Under the pieces are notes generated by a model. The model did no database searches. It was not told the origin of the DNA and saw nothing but the letters and a program-made list of their open reading frames with translations. Shown here piece by piece: positions 7,773-16,900 of a stretch of DNA of 64,000 nucleotides. Numbering within the stretch: the stretch's first letter is position 1; each line of letters begins with the position of its first letter. Location: the NCBI GenBank assembly GCA_014804795.1, contig JAAUZC010000020.1:34196-98195 (forward strand), in the 5' to 3' direction. Both the position numbers and the translations under genes were made by a program. The stretch is from Lachnospiraceae bacterium (GTDB taxonomy: Bacteria > Bacillota > Clostridia > Lachnospirales > Lachnospiraceae).

Positions 7773-8831
7773 CTAAGAATTGATAATCCGCACCACTTTC
7801 ACCGGCGTCCTGTAATTACAGCTGCTGATCCTTATTCCCGTCTTCGGCGAACTGGCATGTATCACCTGTCCGCCGCCGATATAAAGCGCCACATGATTGA
7901 TATATCCTTTTCCTCCGTAAAAGAACAAATCCCCCGGCTTTGCTTCCGATGCGCTTATCTTTGTCCCCATATTTGCCTGCGCTCTTGAAGAATGCGGAAG
8001 GCTGATGCCAAACTGCTGATAAACACGCATGGTAAAACCGGAACAGTCTGTTCCTTTCGTCAAACTGCTGCCGCCATACACATAGCGGTTCCCCAAAAAC
8101 TGCTTTGCATACTCACAAATACTTACACGGACGTCAGAAACTCCCGCGCCGTACAACAGCTCCGTCATTGTAACCGCCGTATTAAGCTGCTCCTCAAGCT
8201 CCACATATTCCCCGGCAACATACACTGTCTCATCATCCAGCATGATCTCAACCCAGCCGTTATCAAGAGTCTGCACATATTCAAGCATCTCGCCCTGTGC
8301 AACCTGCGTATAGATAGACGCTTCCGTGCTGGGTTCCTGTCTGACGCGCAGTGCGTCCGCATGCACTACTGCATAAACAGAAATCAGATCCATCGCTTTC
8401 AATCTGGCTTCTGAACCGGTAAAGAGAAACTCCGTCTTAACATATCCTTCCACCTTCCCTGAGGTGATCTTTGACCAGTCCCCGTCCTGTTCAATAATTT
8501 CACAGGCGCAATCCCTCGGCAGCTTTCCCACTAAGGAGGCACTCTCATCCGCCCCGGCCCTGATGTTCAGATTGTTTTCCACATTGGCAATACCCAGATT
8601 TTTATACCCGAACATCTCAATGCTCTCCGCTTCCGCCAGGATCTCTTCATCGCTCTTTTCTGTCTCCATCAGCATTTCGCTTCCCACAGGGGCAAGCATT
8701 ACATCGCTTCTTCTTACTTTCTCTTCCGCCCGTGCCGGAAAACCCGTCCGTAAAAATATTCCTGCGGCAAGAAACATGCCGCAGAAAACTATAACCTTTC
8801 TATTCCAAAGTTTTCTTATGTATAATGCCAT
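7773..8831 (-). CDS. SH3b-NlpC/P60 cell-wall endopeptidase
   Basis: A secreted peptidoglycan peptidase of about 352 residues. From the N-terminus: a signal peptide with hydrophobic stretch VIVFCGMFLAAGIFL, two bacterial SH3 domains (about residues 83-135 and 150-212), then a NlpC/P60 domain. The catalytic Cys is in GTDCSGF (about residue 263), the first His in NHVALYIG (about 313) and the third polar residue in HASS (about 325). Such enzymes cleave the gamma-D-Glu-diamino acid bond in stem peptides. I use the ATG at 8831 because AAGGG lies 7 bases upstream; upstream GTG and ATG codons lack good spacing. Confidence 0.9.
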   Translation of the reverse strand: MALYIRKLWNRKVIVFCGMFLAAGIFLRTGFPARAEEKVRRSDVMLAPVGSEMLMETEKSDEEILAEAESIEMFGYKNLGIANVENNLNIRAGADESASLVGKLPRDCACEIIEQDGDWSKITSGKVEGYVKTEFLFTGSEARLKAMDLISVYAVVHADALRVRQEPSTEASIYTQVAQGEMLEYVQTLDNGWVEIMLDDETVYVAGEYVELEEQLNTAVTMTELLYGAGVSDVRVSICEYAKQFLGNRYVYGGSSLTKGTDCSGFTMRVYQQFGISLPHSSRAQANMGTKISASEAKPGDLFFYGGKGYINHVALYIGGGQVIHASSPKTGIRISSCNYRTPVKVVRIINS

Positions 8832-8882
8832 ATCCATACCCTTCACTGATATGCAGTACGTTATATCAATTTTTGTACGTTT

Positions 8883-10529
8883 TTAATCTTCTGCCTCTTC
8901 ATTATCACTGCCATAAATGGAGAAGGCAATATTTGTTGCATGGTCGGAAACTCTCTCAAGTCCCGATACAATATCCGAAAACAGCATTCCCGCTGCCGGT
9001 GTACATTCGTTTCTTGTGAGCCTGTCCACATGATGCTGCTGCAGTTCCCTTTCCTTTTCATCTACCGCCGCTTCCAACCTCACAATATCATTCAAATGCT
9101 CTAATGTACCATTTGCAAACATGTCCACTGAATAGCGGACCACTGTATTGACCATGTCCAACATCTCGCCCAATTCATGCTGCGCATCTTTGCTGATCAA
9201 GATATTTTCTTCTCTTCTTCTGACAGCGCTGTCCGCAATATTCTCCGCATGATCACCGATTCTCTCTATGTCGTTTACCACATGGAAGAGGCCGCCGATC
9301 ATCTTCGCATCCTCTATCGGCAGGGTTGTCTGGTTGATCTTGACAAGATACCCTGTGATCGCATGATTCAGGAAGTTAATGTTTTCTTCCACAGAATAAA
9401 CTTCCTGTATATCCTCTTCATCCAACGTGACCAGTGCATTCATTGCTCTGTTTAAGTTCTCGCTGGCAAGAGAAGCCATACGGTCGATTTCCTTTATTAC
9501 TTCCACAACTGCCGTGGCCGGATTCAAGACTACTTTATTGCCGATATATTTAAGCTGGAAGCTGTCTCTGTAACCTACATTCTTGTCGCTGCCCGGTATG
9601 AGGACATAAGTCAGCTTCACGATGGCGCCGATAAACGGTGTCAGCACGATCACAAGGAATATCTTGATAAACATGTGCGCGTAAGCCACAATACGTCCCG
9701 GGTCATTGCCCGCCATGCTCTCAAACATCCAAAGCAGTTTATCCATTGCAAACTGTAAGATTATGTACATGATAACCGTGCCGAAAACATTGAACAGCAG
9801 ATGTATCATAGCTGCCCGCTTTGCGTCTTTCTTACCGGCAAGAGATGCCAGAATGGACGTTGTGCAGGCTCCGATATTACAGCCCAATGTAATATACATA
9901 CACATATCCAGTCCCATCAGTCCCTGATTTGCCATTAACACCATAATACTGACCGTCACAGAGGAACTCTGAATGATCGCCGTCAATACAAAACCAAGCA
10001 GGATGCCGAGAAGCGGACTTTTCAGCGCCGCAAACATATCCATAATAACCGGAGATTCTTTCAGTCCGGACATAGCTCCCGACATTGTAGCAAGCCCCAT
10101 AAACAATACGCCAAAGCCGACGATCACCTCACCGATCTTTTTCATCGCCTCTTTTTTGCAGAACATCACCATGAGCACACCGAGTAATAAAATAACCGGT
10201 GCAACTTTCTCCAGTTTAAAAGATACAAGAAGGGCTGTTACTGTTGTTCCGATATTGGATCCAAAGATAACGCCCGCCGCCTGAAACAGAGTCATCAGAC
10301 CGGCGTTTACGAAACTGACTACCATAGCGGTACAGGCAGAAGAAGATTGAATCACTGCCGTAAAGATAAATCCTACCAGAATACCGGTAAAACGATTTGT
10401 GGTGAACATTTCCAGAATTCTTCTGAGTTTTGCACCGGCTACTTTTTCAATGCTGTCACTCATGACACGCATGCCATACAAAAATAGCCCAAGCCCTCCG
10501 GCCATCGATAATATTATGCCAGCTTCCAT
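8883..10529 (-). CDS. Na/Pi cotransporter family protein with PhoU-like tail
   Basis: A membrane protein of about 548 residues predicted to import phosphate with sodium. The N-terminal two thirds contain two inverted Na/Pi repeats, each with the family QSSS signature (AVIQSSSACTAM and AIIQSSSVTVSI) within multiple hydrophobic helices. The last 200 residues are a PhoU-like helical domain (VVNDIERIGDHAENIADS and SGLERVSDHATNIAFSIYG), typical of the bacterial NptA/YjbB branch. The ATG at 10529 follows GGGGAGG; the longer frame runs back into a repeat array and is unlikely. It appears to be a single-gene unit. Confidence 0.92.
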   Translation of the reverse strand: MEAGIILSMAGGLGLFLYGMRVMSDSIEKVAGAKLRRILEMFTTNRFTGILVGFIFTAVIQSSSACTAMVVSFVNAGLMTLFQAAGVIFGSNIGTTVTALLVSFKLEKVAPVILLLGVLMVMFCKKEAMKKIGEVIVGFGVLFMGLATMSGAMSGLKESPVIMDMFAALKSPLLGILLGFVLTAIIQSSSVTVSIMVLMANQGLMGLDMCMYITLGCNIGACTTSILASLAGKKDAKRAAMIHLLFNVFGTVIMYIILQFAMDKLLWMFESMAGNDPGRIVAYAHMFIKIFLVIVLTPFIGAIVKLTYVLIPGSDKNVGYRDSFQLKYIGNKVVLNPATAVVEVIKEIDRMASLASENLNRAMNALVTLDEEDIQEVYSVEENINFLNHAITGYLVKINQTTLPIEDAKMIGGLFHVVNDIERIGDHAENIADSAVRRREENILISKDAQHELGEMLDMVNTVVRYSVDMFANGTLEHLNDIVRLEAAVDEKERELQQHHVDRLTRNECTPAAGMLFSDIVSGLERVSDHATNIAFSIYGSDNEEAED

Positions 10530-10553
10530 ATTTTCCTCCCCATATCGCACAAC

Positions 10554-10778
10554 ATATGCCGCAGTGCGCATTCGGTAAATCTTCGATTTCCCTCTTTCGC
10601 GGGCTTCGCCCTATCACTCTCTGATCAGGCCGCTTTACCCCGCAGTGCACGCTCGCAAAACCTCCGGTTTTACTCGCTCGCGGGCTTCGCCCTATCAGAC
10701 CCTGATTCGGCTGCTTTACCCCGCAGTGCACGCTCGCAAAACCTCTGGTTTTACTCGCTCGCGGGCTTCGCCCTATCA
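10554..10778. repeat. 81-bp tandem repeat array in spacer
   Basis: Three head-to-tail copies with a period of exactly 81 bp, anchored by GCGGGCTTCGCCCTATCA at 10599, 10680 and 10761. Units at 10617-10697 and 10698-10778 are nearly identical; the first (10554-10616) is truncated and diverged. Because 81 is a multiple of three, a reading frame crosses the array and produces a 27-residue repeat, which I regard as a by-product. The array fills the gap between telA and the Na/Pi transporter gene. Confidence 0.85.
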
Positions 10779-10789
10779 CTCTGCAATCT

Positions 10790-10820
10790 GACAAAATTGA
10801 CTGCAAGCAGTCATTTTGTC
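10790..10820 (-). terminator. hairpin, probable telA operon terminator
   Basis: GACAAAATGACTGC and GCAGTCAATTTTGTC (minus strand) form a 14-bp stem with one bulge and a TT loop, about 100 bases past the telA stop. The following T tract is poor. The rest of 10821-10915 shows nothing recognisable. Confidence 0.5.
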
Positions 10821-10915
10821 ATCTTACTCCGTGGCACTGCTCATTGCATACGCGTACATTATAACCTGTTTGTCGACTTCTTTCAACAAAAAAGTCTCTC
10901 TGCCCGAAAATCACG

Positions 10916-12082
10916 TTATCCGGAAGTACGGCTCATCTCCAACAGCTTCTGCCGCATCTCATTCTCAATCTTCCCGAGTTCTTCCTCTGCGCTTCTTCTT
11001 CTGGCGCGGCCTTCCTCCTGTATCTTTATCACCTCGTCCAACGTACTGATAAGTGTCTGGTTCGTCGCCGTCAACGTCTCAATATCCACTATGCCCCGCT
11101 CGCTTTCTCTGGCTGTTTCAATGGTTGCGCTCTTAAGCTTTTCCGCATTTTTCTTAAGCAGCTCGTTGGTCATATCCGTCACTTCCCGCTGTGCCTTTGC
11201 CGCTTCGCCCGCATGCTCCGCTCCGATAGCAATAACCATCTGGCTTTTCCACAGAGGTATCGTATTTACCAGAGTAGACTGTATCTTTTCCGACATAGCC
11301 GTATCGTTTCCCTGAATCAGCCGAATCTGTGGCGCCATCTGCATGGATACTGCCCTCGTCAGTTCCAGATCATAAATCTTCTTTTCAAAGCGCTCGCACA
11401 TAGCCGCATAGTCCTTTGCCGCCTGTGTATCCTCCGGCAGCCCGCTTCGCTGTGCTTTTTCAAGTAATTTTGGCAGTTCTTCGGTCTTTGCCTGCCCCAA
11501 CTTCTTTTTGCCCGCCAGAATATACATGGAAAGTTCCTTAAAATAATTCAGATTCAGCTCATACATCTTGTCCAACATTGCCACATCTTTCAGAAGTGTC
11601 ACCTGATGATTTTCCAACACTTTGACAATCTTATTGATATTATTTTCCGCCTTATCATATTTCGCTTTCAGACTGTTCAGTTTATTACTGCTTTTTTTAA
11701 AGATTCCGAGAAATCCCCTTTCCTCTTCCTCATCAAAACTCTTAAGTTCCGCCACCACCCCTGTGAGCATCTGGCCGATTTCTCCCATATCTTTGGTGCG
11801 CACATTATTTAAAGCGTTCTCCGAGAAATCAGCGATCTTTTTCTGGCTGCCCGCTCCATAGCACAATACCATCTGGGTATTGGTAATATCGATCTGCTTT
11901 GCGAAATCATCTACCATCTTCTGTTCTTTCGCTGTCAGCACCACCTCAGGCTCTTTCTTTGAAACCTCCTCTTCGGACTGTGCCCCGCTCTCCACAGGTG
12001 CCGACGTCTTTTCCGCAAATATCTCCGGCTCAAAAGTAAGTACAGGGGCCTCCTTCAACATTTCATCCAAATTGTTTGCCAT
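10916..12082 (-). CDS. TelA/KlaA-family toxic anion resistance protein
   Basis: A 388-residue, mostly alpha-helical TelA-family protein, related to plasmid tellurite-resistance proteins and Bacillus YaaN/YceH. The central and C-terminal regions (GFLGIFKKSSNKLNSLKAKYDK, LDKMYELNLNYFKELSMYI, VNTIPLWKSQMVIAIG and NQTLISTLDEVIKIQEEGRARR) are characteristic. In Firmicutes this family usually accompanies XpaC-like proteins, as here, in an envelope-stress-related pair. The biochemical function is not known. The gene starts 53 bases after xpaC ends, suggesting an operon. Confidence 0.88.
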   Translation of the reverse strand: MANNLDEMLKEAPVLTFEPEIFAEKTSAPVESGAQSEEEVSKKEPEVVLTAKEQKMVDDFAKQIDITNTQMVLCYGAGSQKKIADFSENALNNVRTKDMGEIGQMLTGVVAELKSFDEEEERGFLGIFKKSSNKLNSLKAKYDKAENNINKIVKVLENHQVTLLKDVAMLDKMYELNLNYFKELSMYILAGKKKLGQAKTEELPKLLEKAQRSGLPEDTQAAKDYAAMCERFEKKIYDLELTRAVSMQMAPQIRLIQGNDTAMSEKIQSTLVNTIPLWKSQMVIAIGAEHAGEAAKAQREVTDMTNELLKKNAEKLKSATIETARESERGIVDIETLTATNQTLISTLDEVIKIQEEGRARRRSAEEELGKIENEMRQKLLEMSRTSG

Positions 12083-12135
12083 GATATATCCTCCTAATCC
12101 TTATCATTACAGGTTTCGATCTGCATCTTCTTTTC

Positions 12136-13503
12136 TCAAGTAAACTCCATCTCCTTCGTAAGCCCTTCTCTTGCCAGCATGCTCTTTAATACCCGTGCAT
12201 CCGCAGTCGCATCAAACACAGCATCCTGAAACAGATTATTTAAAAGCTCCGCAAACGCCTGGTTGATAATATCCAGCGTTTTTTCTATCTCCGCCTTTGC
12301 CTGCAAAACCTCTTCCCCCGGCACACTGATCCTGTCAAACTCTTCATATGCCTCCACCAGTTTCAGGGTAGTCGGCAGATAGTAATCCATGGGTTTATGC
12401 ATCCGATGCATCTGCTCAGGATGTTCCCTTACACTGTCAAAAATCTCTTTTAACAGATTTTCCAGTCGGAACAGCTTATCGGAAATCACTTCCCCCTCAA
12501 TGTTATCATTCAGATCTCTCAGTTTGCGGATACACTCCATTCCCTCCGACACCATGGCGTTCAGTTCATTTTCCGGAGAATTTTCCGCTGGTCCGCTGCT
12601 TAAGTCTTGTCCGTCCGGCACATGACCTGTAACGGCCGCCTTTTTCTCCTCTTCTTCTCTGATCCGCCTGTTTTTTTCCGCCTCCAAATACTGCCCGTAA
12701 ACCAGATCATTCAACATGAAGCAGGTTTCCTGCTCGTCCAGATGTCCCTCAGGAAACATCCCTGCCTTCAGCATTTTCCGGATGTCCTTTTTTACATAAC
12801 CGTCGCTTTTTCCTGTTGCTTTTGCCAGTTTTTCAATATCACCGTACATTTTCGAGCCACACAGATCTATGTATCTGTCTGCCCGTTTTAACCGCTTCCA
12901 CTTACTGATGCCGGTTCCGATCATCCCCGCAAATCCTGCCATAAGCGCCAGATGAATACCCCAACTCGCCAAAGTGCCCGATACACCGATGAAAGAAAGA
13001 AACATCCTTCCAATCATGGCTAATCCCATAACGCCGACGCCGATGCCGCCAAATACCTGATACAGAACGCCTGAAACACTTCCCACCTTGTTTTTCCTTA
13101 CCGCCGGAACACTCGCGGAACTCTGCCTGCACGTAAACTGCTCCGGCTGCCCGGACTGCTCTCTGTACTTGAACTGCACCTCCCTGAACTGCTCTTTGTA
13201 CCTGAACTGTTCCTTCCTGAAGTGCTCCTGACGTCTGCGCTCTTCCTCGCGTCTGAACTGTTCCTGCCGGTCCCTTCGATTTTCTTCCTGTTTTTTTCTC
13301 TCCTCAGCTTTCTGCTTCCATTTGGAAATATCCTCAGATGAAACAGTGCCTTTCGCAATCTGCTTTCCCACTTCATTCAAAGTATCTGTCACCGTCTGGG
13401 CAACAAGGTTGTTCAGAACTTTAAAATCCCCGCTCTGTAAAGCATCCGCAACCGCGTCCTTTATCCGCTCCCCCATATTATTTTGATTATGATTTCCATT
13501 CAT
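12136..13503 (-). CDS. XpaC-like membrane protein (5-bromo-4-chloroindolyl phosphate hydrolysis family)
   Basis: A 455-residue protein. It begins with a helical region of about 60 residues, followed by a highly charged Arg/Glu/Gln-rich stretch (about 65-125) with FR/FK repeats that looks like a coiled coil or disordered linker. Two to three hydrophobic helices follow around residues 145-205 (VFGGIGVGVMGLAMIGRMF and IHLALMAGFAGMIGTG). The C-terminal cytoplasmic part (YLPTTLKLVEAYEEFDRIS, AFAELLNNLFQDAVFDATADARVLKSMLAREGL) is the XpaC signature. XpaC was named for a substrate-hydrolysis phenotype in Bacillus; its direct activity is uncertain. Paired with telA downstream. Confidence 0.85.
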   Translation of the reverse strand: MNGNHNQNNMGERIKDAVADALQSGDFKVLNNLVAQTVTDTLNEVGKQIAKGTVSSEDISKWKQKAEERKKQEENRRDRQEQFRREEERRRQEHFRKEQFRYKEQFREVQFKYREQSGQPEQFTCRQSSASVPAVRKNKVGSVSGVLYQVFGGIGVGVMGLAMIGRMFLSFIGVSGTLASWGIHLALMAGFAGMIGTGISKWKRLKRADRYIDLCGSKMYGDIEKLAKATGKSDGYVKKDIRKMLKAGMFPEGHLDEQETCFMLNDLVYGQYLEAEKNRRIREEEEKKAAVTGHVPDGQDLSSGPAENSPENELNAMVSEGMECIRKLRDLNDNIEGEVISDKLFRLENLLKEIFDSVREHPEQMHRMHKPMDYYLPTTLKLVEAYEEFDRISVPGEEVLQAKAEIEKTLDIINQAFAELLNNLFQDAVFDATADARVLKSMLAREGLTKEMEFT

Positions 13504-13534
13504 TCTAACAAAACCTCATTTCATCCGCAAGTCA

Positions 13535-14458
13535 TCATTTTCTGTGAACATAATATCGGCCCTCGGCGATATCTGCGGCCATCTGTTTTTTCAACGCTTC
13601 CACGGACTCAAATTTATATTCCGGCCTGTGGAAAGAAAACAGCCTGACCGTAATCTCTTTTCCGTAGATATCCTGCGCAAAGTCGTAGAGGTAAGTCTCC
13701 ACTCCGGCCTGCTTTTCATCATTTACTGTAGGCTTGCAGCCAATATTTGTAATCCCTTTATATACCTGCTCGCCAAAGGAAACCTCTGAAAAATAAACGC
13801 CATAGGGCGGCAGCAGTTTTTCTTTTTCGGGCAAAAGATTTACGGTAGGCATTCCTAACCTTCTGCCCAGCTTTTTCCCGTGAGCTACGATGCCGCTCAC
13901 ACTGTAAGCTTCCCCTATCAGGCGCTCCGCTTTCTCCATATCGCCTGTTTTTATCACTTCCCGCACATAACTGGAACTGATCTCCACTTTCTCCAGACAG
14001 ACTTTCTCGATGATCTCCGTCTGATAGCCAAACTGTGCGGACATTTTTTTCAGCAGTGCTGCATCGCCTTTTCCTTTTTTCCCGAATGACAGATCTCTCC
14101 CCGCCGCAATATAGGCCGTCTTCATCTGTCCTGCCAGTACCCTTTCGATAAACTGCTCCGGTTCTATTGCCGCTGTCGTAAAATCCAGTGGAAATTCGAT
14201 CAGCACATCTATACCAAGTTCTTCAAAAATCCTGCGTTTCTCTTTCTTTGTTGTCAGCTCCGGCAGGCTTATTCCGGAAAAAAGTACTGCCGGTGACGGA
14301 TCAAATGTAAAAACCACCGCCTGCAGCCCTCTCTCTTTCTGCTCCAACACATGCCGCAGAAGGCTCTGGTGTCCCCTGTGAATCCCGTCAAACTTTCCGA
14401 TTGCCACAGCCGACGGCCTGTTTAATTGAAATGCAGTTTCTTTTTCAATGATCTGCAT
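13535..14458 (-). CDS. ribF: bifunctional riboflavin kinase / FAD synthetase
   Basis: Converts riboflavin to FMN and FMN to FAD. The 307-residue enzyme has an N-terminal nucleotidyltransferase domain with the GKFDGIHRGHQ motif (residues about 22-32) and SSSYVREVIKTGD, and a C-terminal riboflavin kinase domain (GRRLGMPTVNLLPEKEKLLPPYGVY and ITNIGCKPTV). It is the last gene of the rimP-nusA-infB operon, 111 bases after truB. The spacer 14459-14569 shows no clear element. Confidence 0.96.
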   Translation of the reverse strand: MQIIEKETAFQLNRPSAVAIGKFDGIHRGHQSLLRHVLEQKERGLQAVVFTFDPSPAVLFSGISLPELTTKKEKRRIFEELGIDVLIEFPLDFTTAAIEPEQFIERVLAGQMKTAYIAAGRDLSFGKKGKGDAALLKKMSAQFGYQTEIIEKVCLEKVEISSSYVREVIKTGDMEKAERLIGEAYSVSGIVAHGKKLGRRLGMPTVNLLPEKEKLLPPYGVYFSEVSFGEQVYKGITNIGCKPTVNDEKQAGVETYLYDFAQDIYGKEITVRLFSFHRPEYKFESVEALKKQMAADIAEGRYYVHRK

Positions 14459-14569
14459 CTGCTCTTCCTCTCTCGCAAAATCGCCAAATTATTCCATAAC
14501 AGTTTGACCACACATCACTAAGTCAAAGTCAAATTCAGCCCGCTCATTCAACTTAATAACGTGATTCAC

Positions 14570-15541
14570 TCATCCCGGCAAAAACATCTTCCAGGGCTTT
14601 AACGTTTTTCTTCCTTTTTCCAGCAGATATACCCCGTAGAAAATTCCGTTTCTATGGTATACCCTGACGGGACTGTTATCCGGCAGTTTTTCTAAACTGA
14701 CGTCTTTCGTTTCCGCCGCAGAAAAACGCAGTTTATTTCCGTTTTCCAACAAAGCACATTGCGTCCCTTCTGTGACCATCACCGCCGGATACTCCTTAAA
14801 ACAGCCATCCACCGGTATCAGCACACTCTCCAATCCCGCACTGTCACGGATCTGTTCTATTTCCGCCAATGTATGTGCCTTTTCCAGTTCAAAACTTCCA
14901 ACCCTTGTCCGCACAAGAGAGCTCATCGCAGCGCCGCACCCCAGTCTTTCCCCGATATCCTGACACAATGTACGGATATAGGTTCCTTTGGAACAAACTA
15001 CTCTGATGCGCAGTTTTGGCAGAGCAGAAAAATATACCGTCTGATGAGCCTCTTTTTCAGCGTGACCCGCAGACGGCAATAATTCTATTTCTTCTATATC
15101 TATTTCCCGCGGCTTTCTCTCCACTTCCACGCCTGCGCGGGCAAGCTCATAAAGCCGCTTTCCATTCACCTTGAGCGCCGAATACATGGGCGGCATCTGA
15201 AGCTGTTTTCCCCGAAAAGAAAGAATTGTCTTTTCCATCTCTTCCACGGGTATTTCCCGCCATTTTTCGCCGCTGTCCGTGAGTATTTTCCCCCAAATAT
15301 CCTGGGTGTCGGTGGTGATGCCGAGCGTCATCTCCGCCACATATTCTTTGCTGCGGTCTGTCAGCATATCGCAGAGTTTTGTAGCATTTCCCAGGCATAC
15401 CGGTAGCACTCCCTCCGCATTCGGATCAAGCGTTCCCGTATGCCCGATCTTTTTCTGACGGCATATCCCCCGCAGCTTCGCAACCACATCATTCGAGGTA
15501 TAATCCCTCTCTTTTCTGATGATCAGTATTCCGTTAAGCAC
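14570..15541 (-). CDS. truB: tRNA pseudouridine(55) synthase
   Basis: Makes pseudouridine at position 55 in the T-loop of tRNAs. The 323-residue protein has the catalytic aspartate in GHTGTLDPNAEGVLPV (residues about 35-50), the KEYVAEMTLGITTDTQD stretch, and the downstream RIRVVCSKGTYIRTLCQDIG motif, followed by a C-terminal PUA-like segment. The start overlaps the end of nrnA by 8 bases, so the two are translationally coupled. Confidence 0.97.
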   Translation of the reverse strand: MLNGILIIRKERDYTSNDVVAKLRGICRQKKIGHTGTLDPNAEGVLPVCLGNATKLCDMLTDRSKEYVAEMTLGITTDTQDIWGKILTDSGEKWREIPVEEMEKTILSFRGKQLQMPPMYSALKVNGKRLYELARAGVEVERKPREIDIEEIELLPSAGHAEKEAHQTVYFSALPKLRIRVVCSKGTYIRTLCQDIGERLGCGAAMSSLVRTRVGSFELEKAHTLAEIEQIRDSAGLESVLIPVDGCFKEYPAVMVTEGTQCALLENGNKLRFSAAETKDVSLEKLPDNSPVRVYHRNGIFYGVYLLEKGRKTLKPWKMFLPG

Positions 15542-16502
15542 CGGCTTCCTCCAATTGTTCCTCTATATGTACTGACAGGTTATTGATCACATCATAGAAT
15601 GTACCGTTCATTGTACAGCCCGCCGCTCTCACATGGCCGCCGCCGCCGAACAGTTCCGCTATCTTTGCCACATTGACCTTTTCACCCGAACGCAGACTCA
15701 CCTTATATTGCATTGTTCTGATCTCATACATAAACACTGCGCACTCTGCGCCTTTTGTAAGCTTGAGCTGACTGACGATTCCCTCTAAATCCGCTCCGGT
15801 CACCTGATAAAACTCCATTGTCTTTCTGTTGATATAACTGACAATACACTTCCCGTCCATGATCAGCATACTCTCAAGAAGCGCCCGCCCCATAACCTGA
15901 TTCTGCACATATGTCTTCTCATAAAAAGTTTCTTCGATCAGCTTTGAAAAATCAAATCCGTAACTGATCAGCTTTGCGGCGGCCTGCATTGTTTTCGGTG
16001 AAGTGCAGGAGTAACGGAATACTCCTGTATCATGTACAATGCCTGTATATAACGCCGCCGCAATATCCGCGTCCAGCATATCTTCTTCCACCAGCTCATA
16101 CACAAGCTCACTGGCAGAACTCGCCTCCGGATAAATGTAGTTATACATTCCCGTACCGTCCGCATTGCTGACGTGATGATCAATATTGACCGTTGTCTTC
16201 GCCTTATCAAATAATCTTTCGGCGCTGCCCAGCCTCTCTTTGCCGCAGTCCACGGCAAAAAATACATCAAACTCTGCCTCTTTCGGTACTTCTTTTCCCA
16301 ATATCACGATGTCCCGAAAGCCTTTGATACAGGAAAAAATATCAGACGGTTTTTCCAGAAAAACTTTCACTTCTTTTGCAGGAAACAGCTTTTTCAGATA
16401 CAGAGAAAGCCCCAGGCAGGAACCGACACAATCGCCGTCCGGTCTGATATGCCCGCCGATTCCGATTCTCTCCGCATCTTTACATATTTCCTTGATATTC
16501 AT
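15534..16502 (-). CDS. nrnA: DHH/DHHA1 nanoRNase and pAp phosphatase
   Basis: A 322-residue NrnA-like enzyme that degrades oligoribonucleotides of a few bases and dephosphorylates 3'-phosphoadenosine 5'-phosphate. The DHH domain has IGGHIRPDGDCVGS, FFAVDCG and the metal-binding DHHVSNADG. The DHHA1 domain ends with GGGGHVRAAGC, which binds substrate. It lies between rbfA and truB, the usual position in this family's genomes. Confidence 0.95.
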   Translation of the reverse strand: MNIKEICKDAERIGIGGHIRPDGDCVGSCLGLSLYLKKLFPAKEVKVFLEKPSDIFSCIKGFRDIVILGKEVPKEAEFDVFFAVDCGKERLGSAERLFDKAKTTVNIDHHVSNADGTGMYNYIYPEASSASELVYELVEEDMLDADIAAALYTGIVHDTGVFRYSCTSPKTMQAAAKLISYGFDFSKLIEETFYEKTYVQNQVMGRALLESMLIMDGKCIVSYINRKTMEFYQVTGADLEGIVSQLKLTKGAECAVFMYEIRTMQYKVSLRSGEKVNVAKIAELFGGGGHVRAAGCTMNGTFYDVINNLSVHIEEQLEEAGA

Positions 16503-16531
16503 GATACTTCCCTCTTTTCTGCACTTGCTTT

Positions 16532-16900
16532 TCAGTCTCCTGATGAATGGCCCGCCATTACCTCATCGATTTTTTTTGACATATCGACACCGTAGGCAAT
16601 GGACTGATCCATCACAAAAGTAATCTCCGGCGTATTGCGCAGATTGATCTGCCTTGCCAGCTCTTTCCTGATATAACCTCCGGCACTTTTCAGACCGGCT
16701 AACGTATCTTCCTGTGCCTTTTCGTCCCCCAGCACGCTGATCCACGCCTTACACGTCTTTAAATCCGGCGCCACTGTCACAGCGACAACTGACGTCATCG
16801 GATGAATCCTCGGATCCTTGATATCACTGCGGATAATCTCTGCAAGGACTCTATGCACTTCCCCGTTGATCCGGGTATTTTTTAGGCTGTTCTTTCTCAT
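16532..16900 (-). CDS. rbfA: ribosome-binding factor A
   Basis: A 122-residue KH-fold protein that helps mature the 30S subunit and 16S rRNA 5' end. The start KNTRINGEVHRVLAEIIRSDIKDPRI, the VAVTVAPDLKTCKAWISVLGD strand region and the AGGYIRKELARQINLRNTPEITFVMDQSIAYG segment are diagnostic. The ATG is directly next to the infB stop. Confidence 0.97.
   Translation of the reverse strand: MRKNSLKNTRINGEVHRVLAEIIRSDIKDPRIHPMTSVVAVTVAPDLKTCKAWISVLGDEKAQEDTLAGLKSAGGYIRKELARQINLRNTPEITFVMDQSIAYGVDMSKKIDEVMAGHSSGD

Noticed and set aside
10456..10806. 116-codon frame with a 27-residue repeat
   Set aside because: It only reflects the 81-bp tandem array; the frame continues into the transporter gene out of frame and has no ribosome-binding site.
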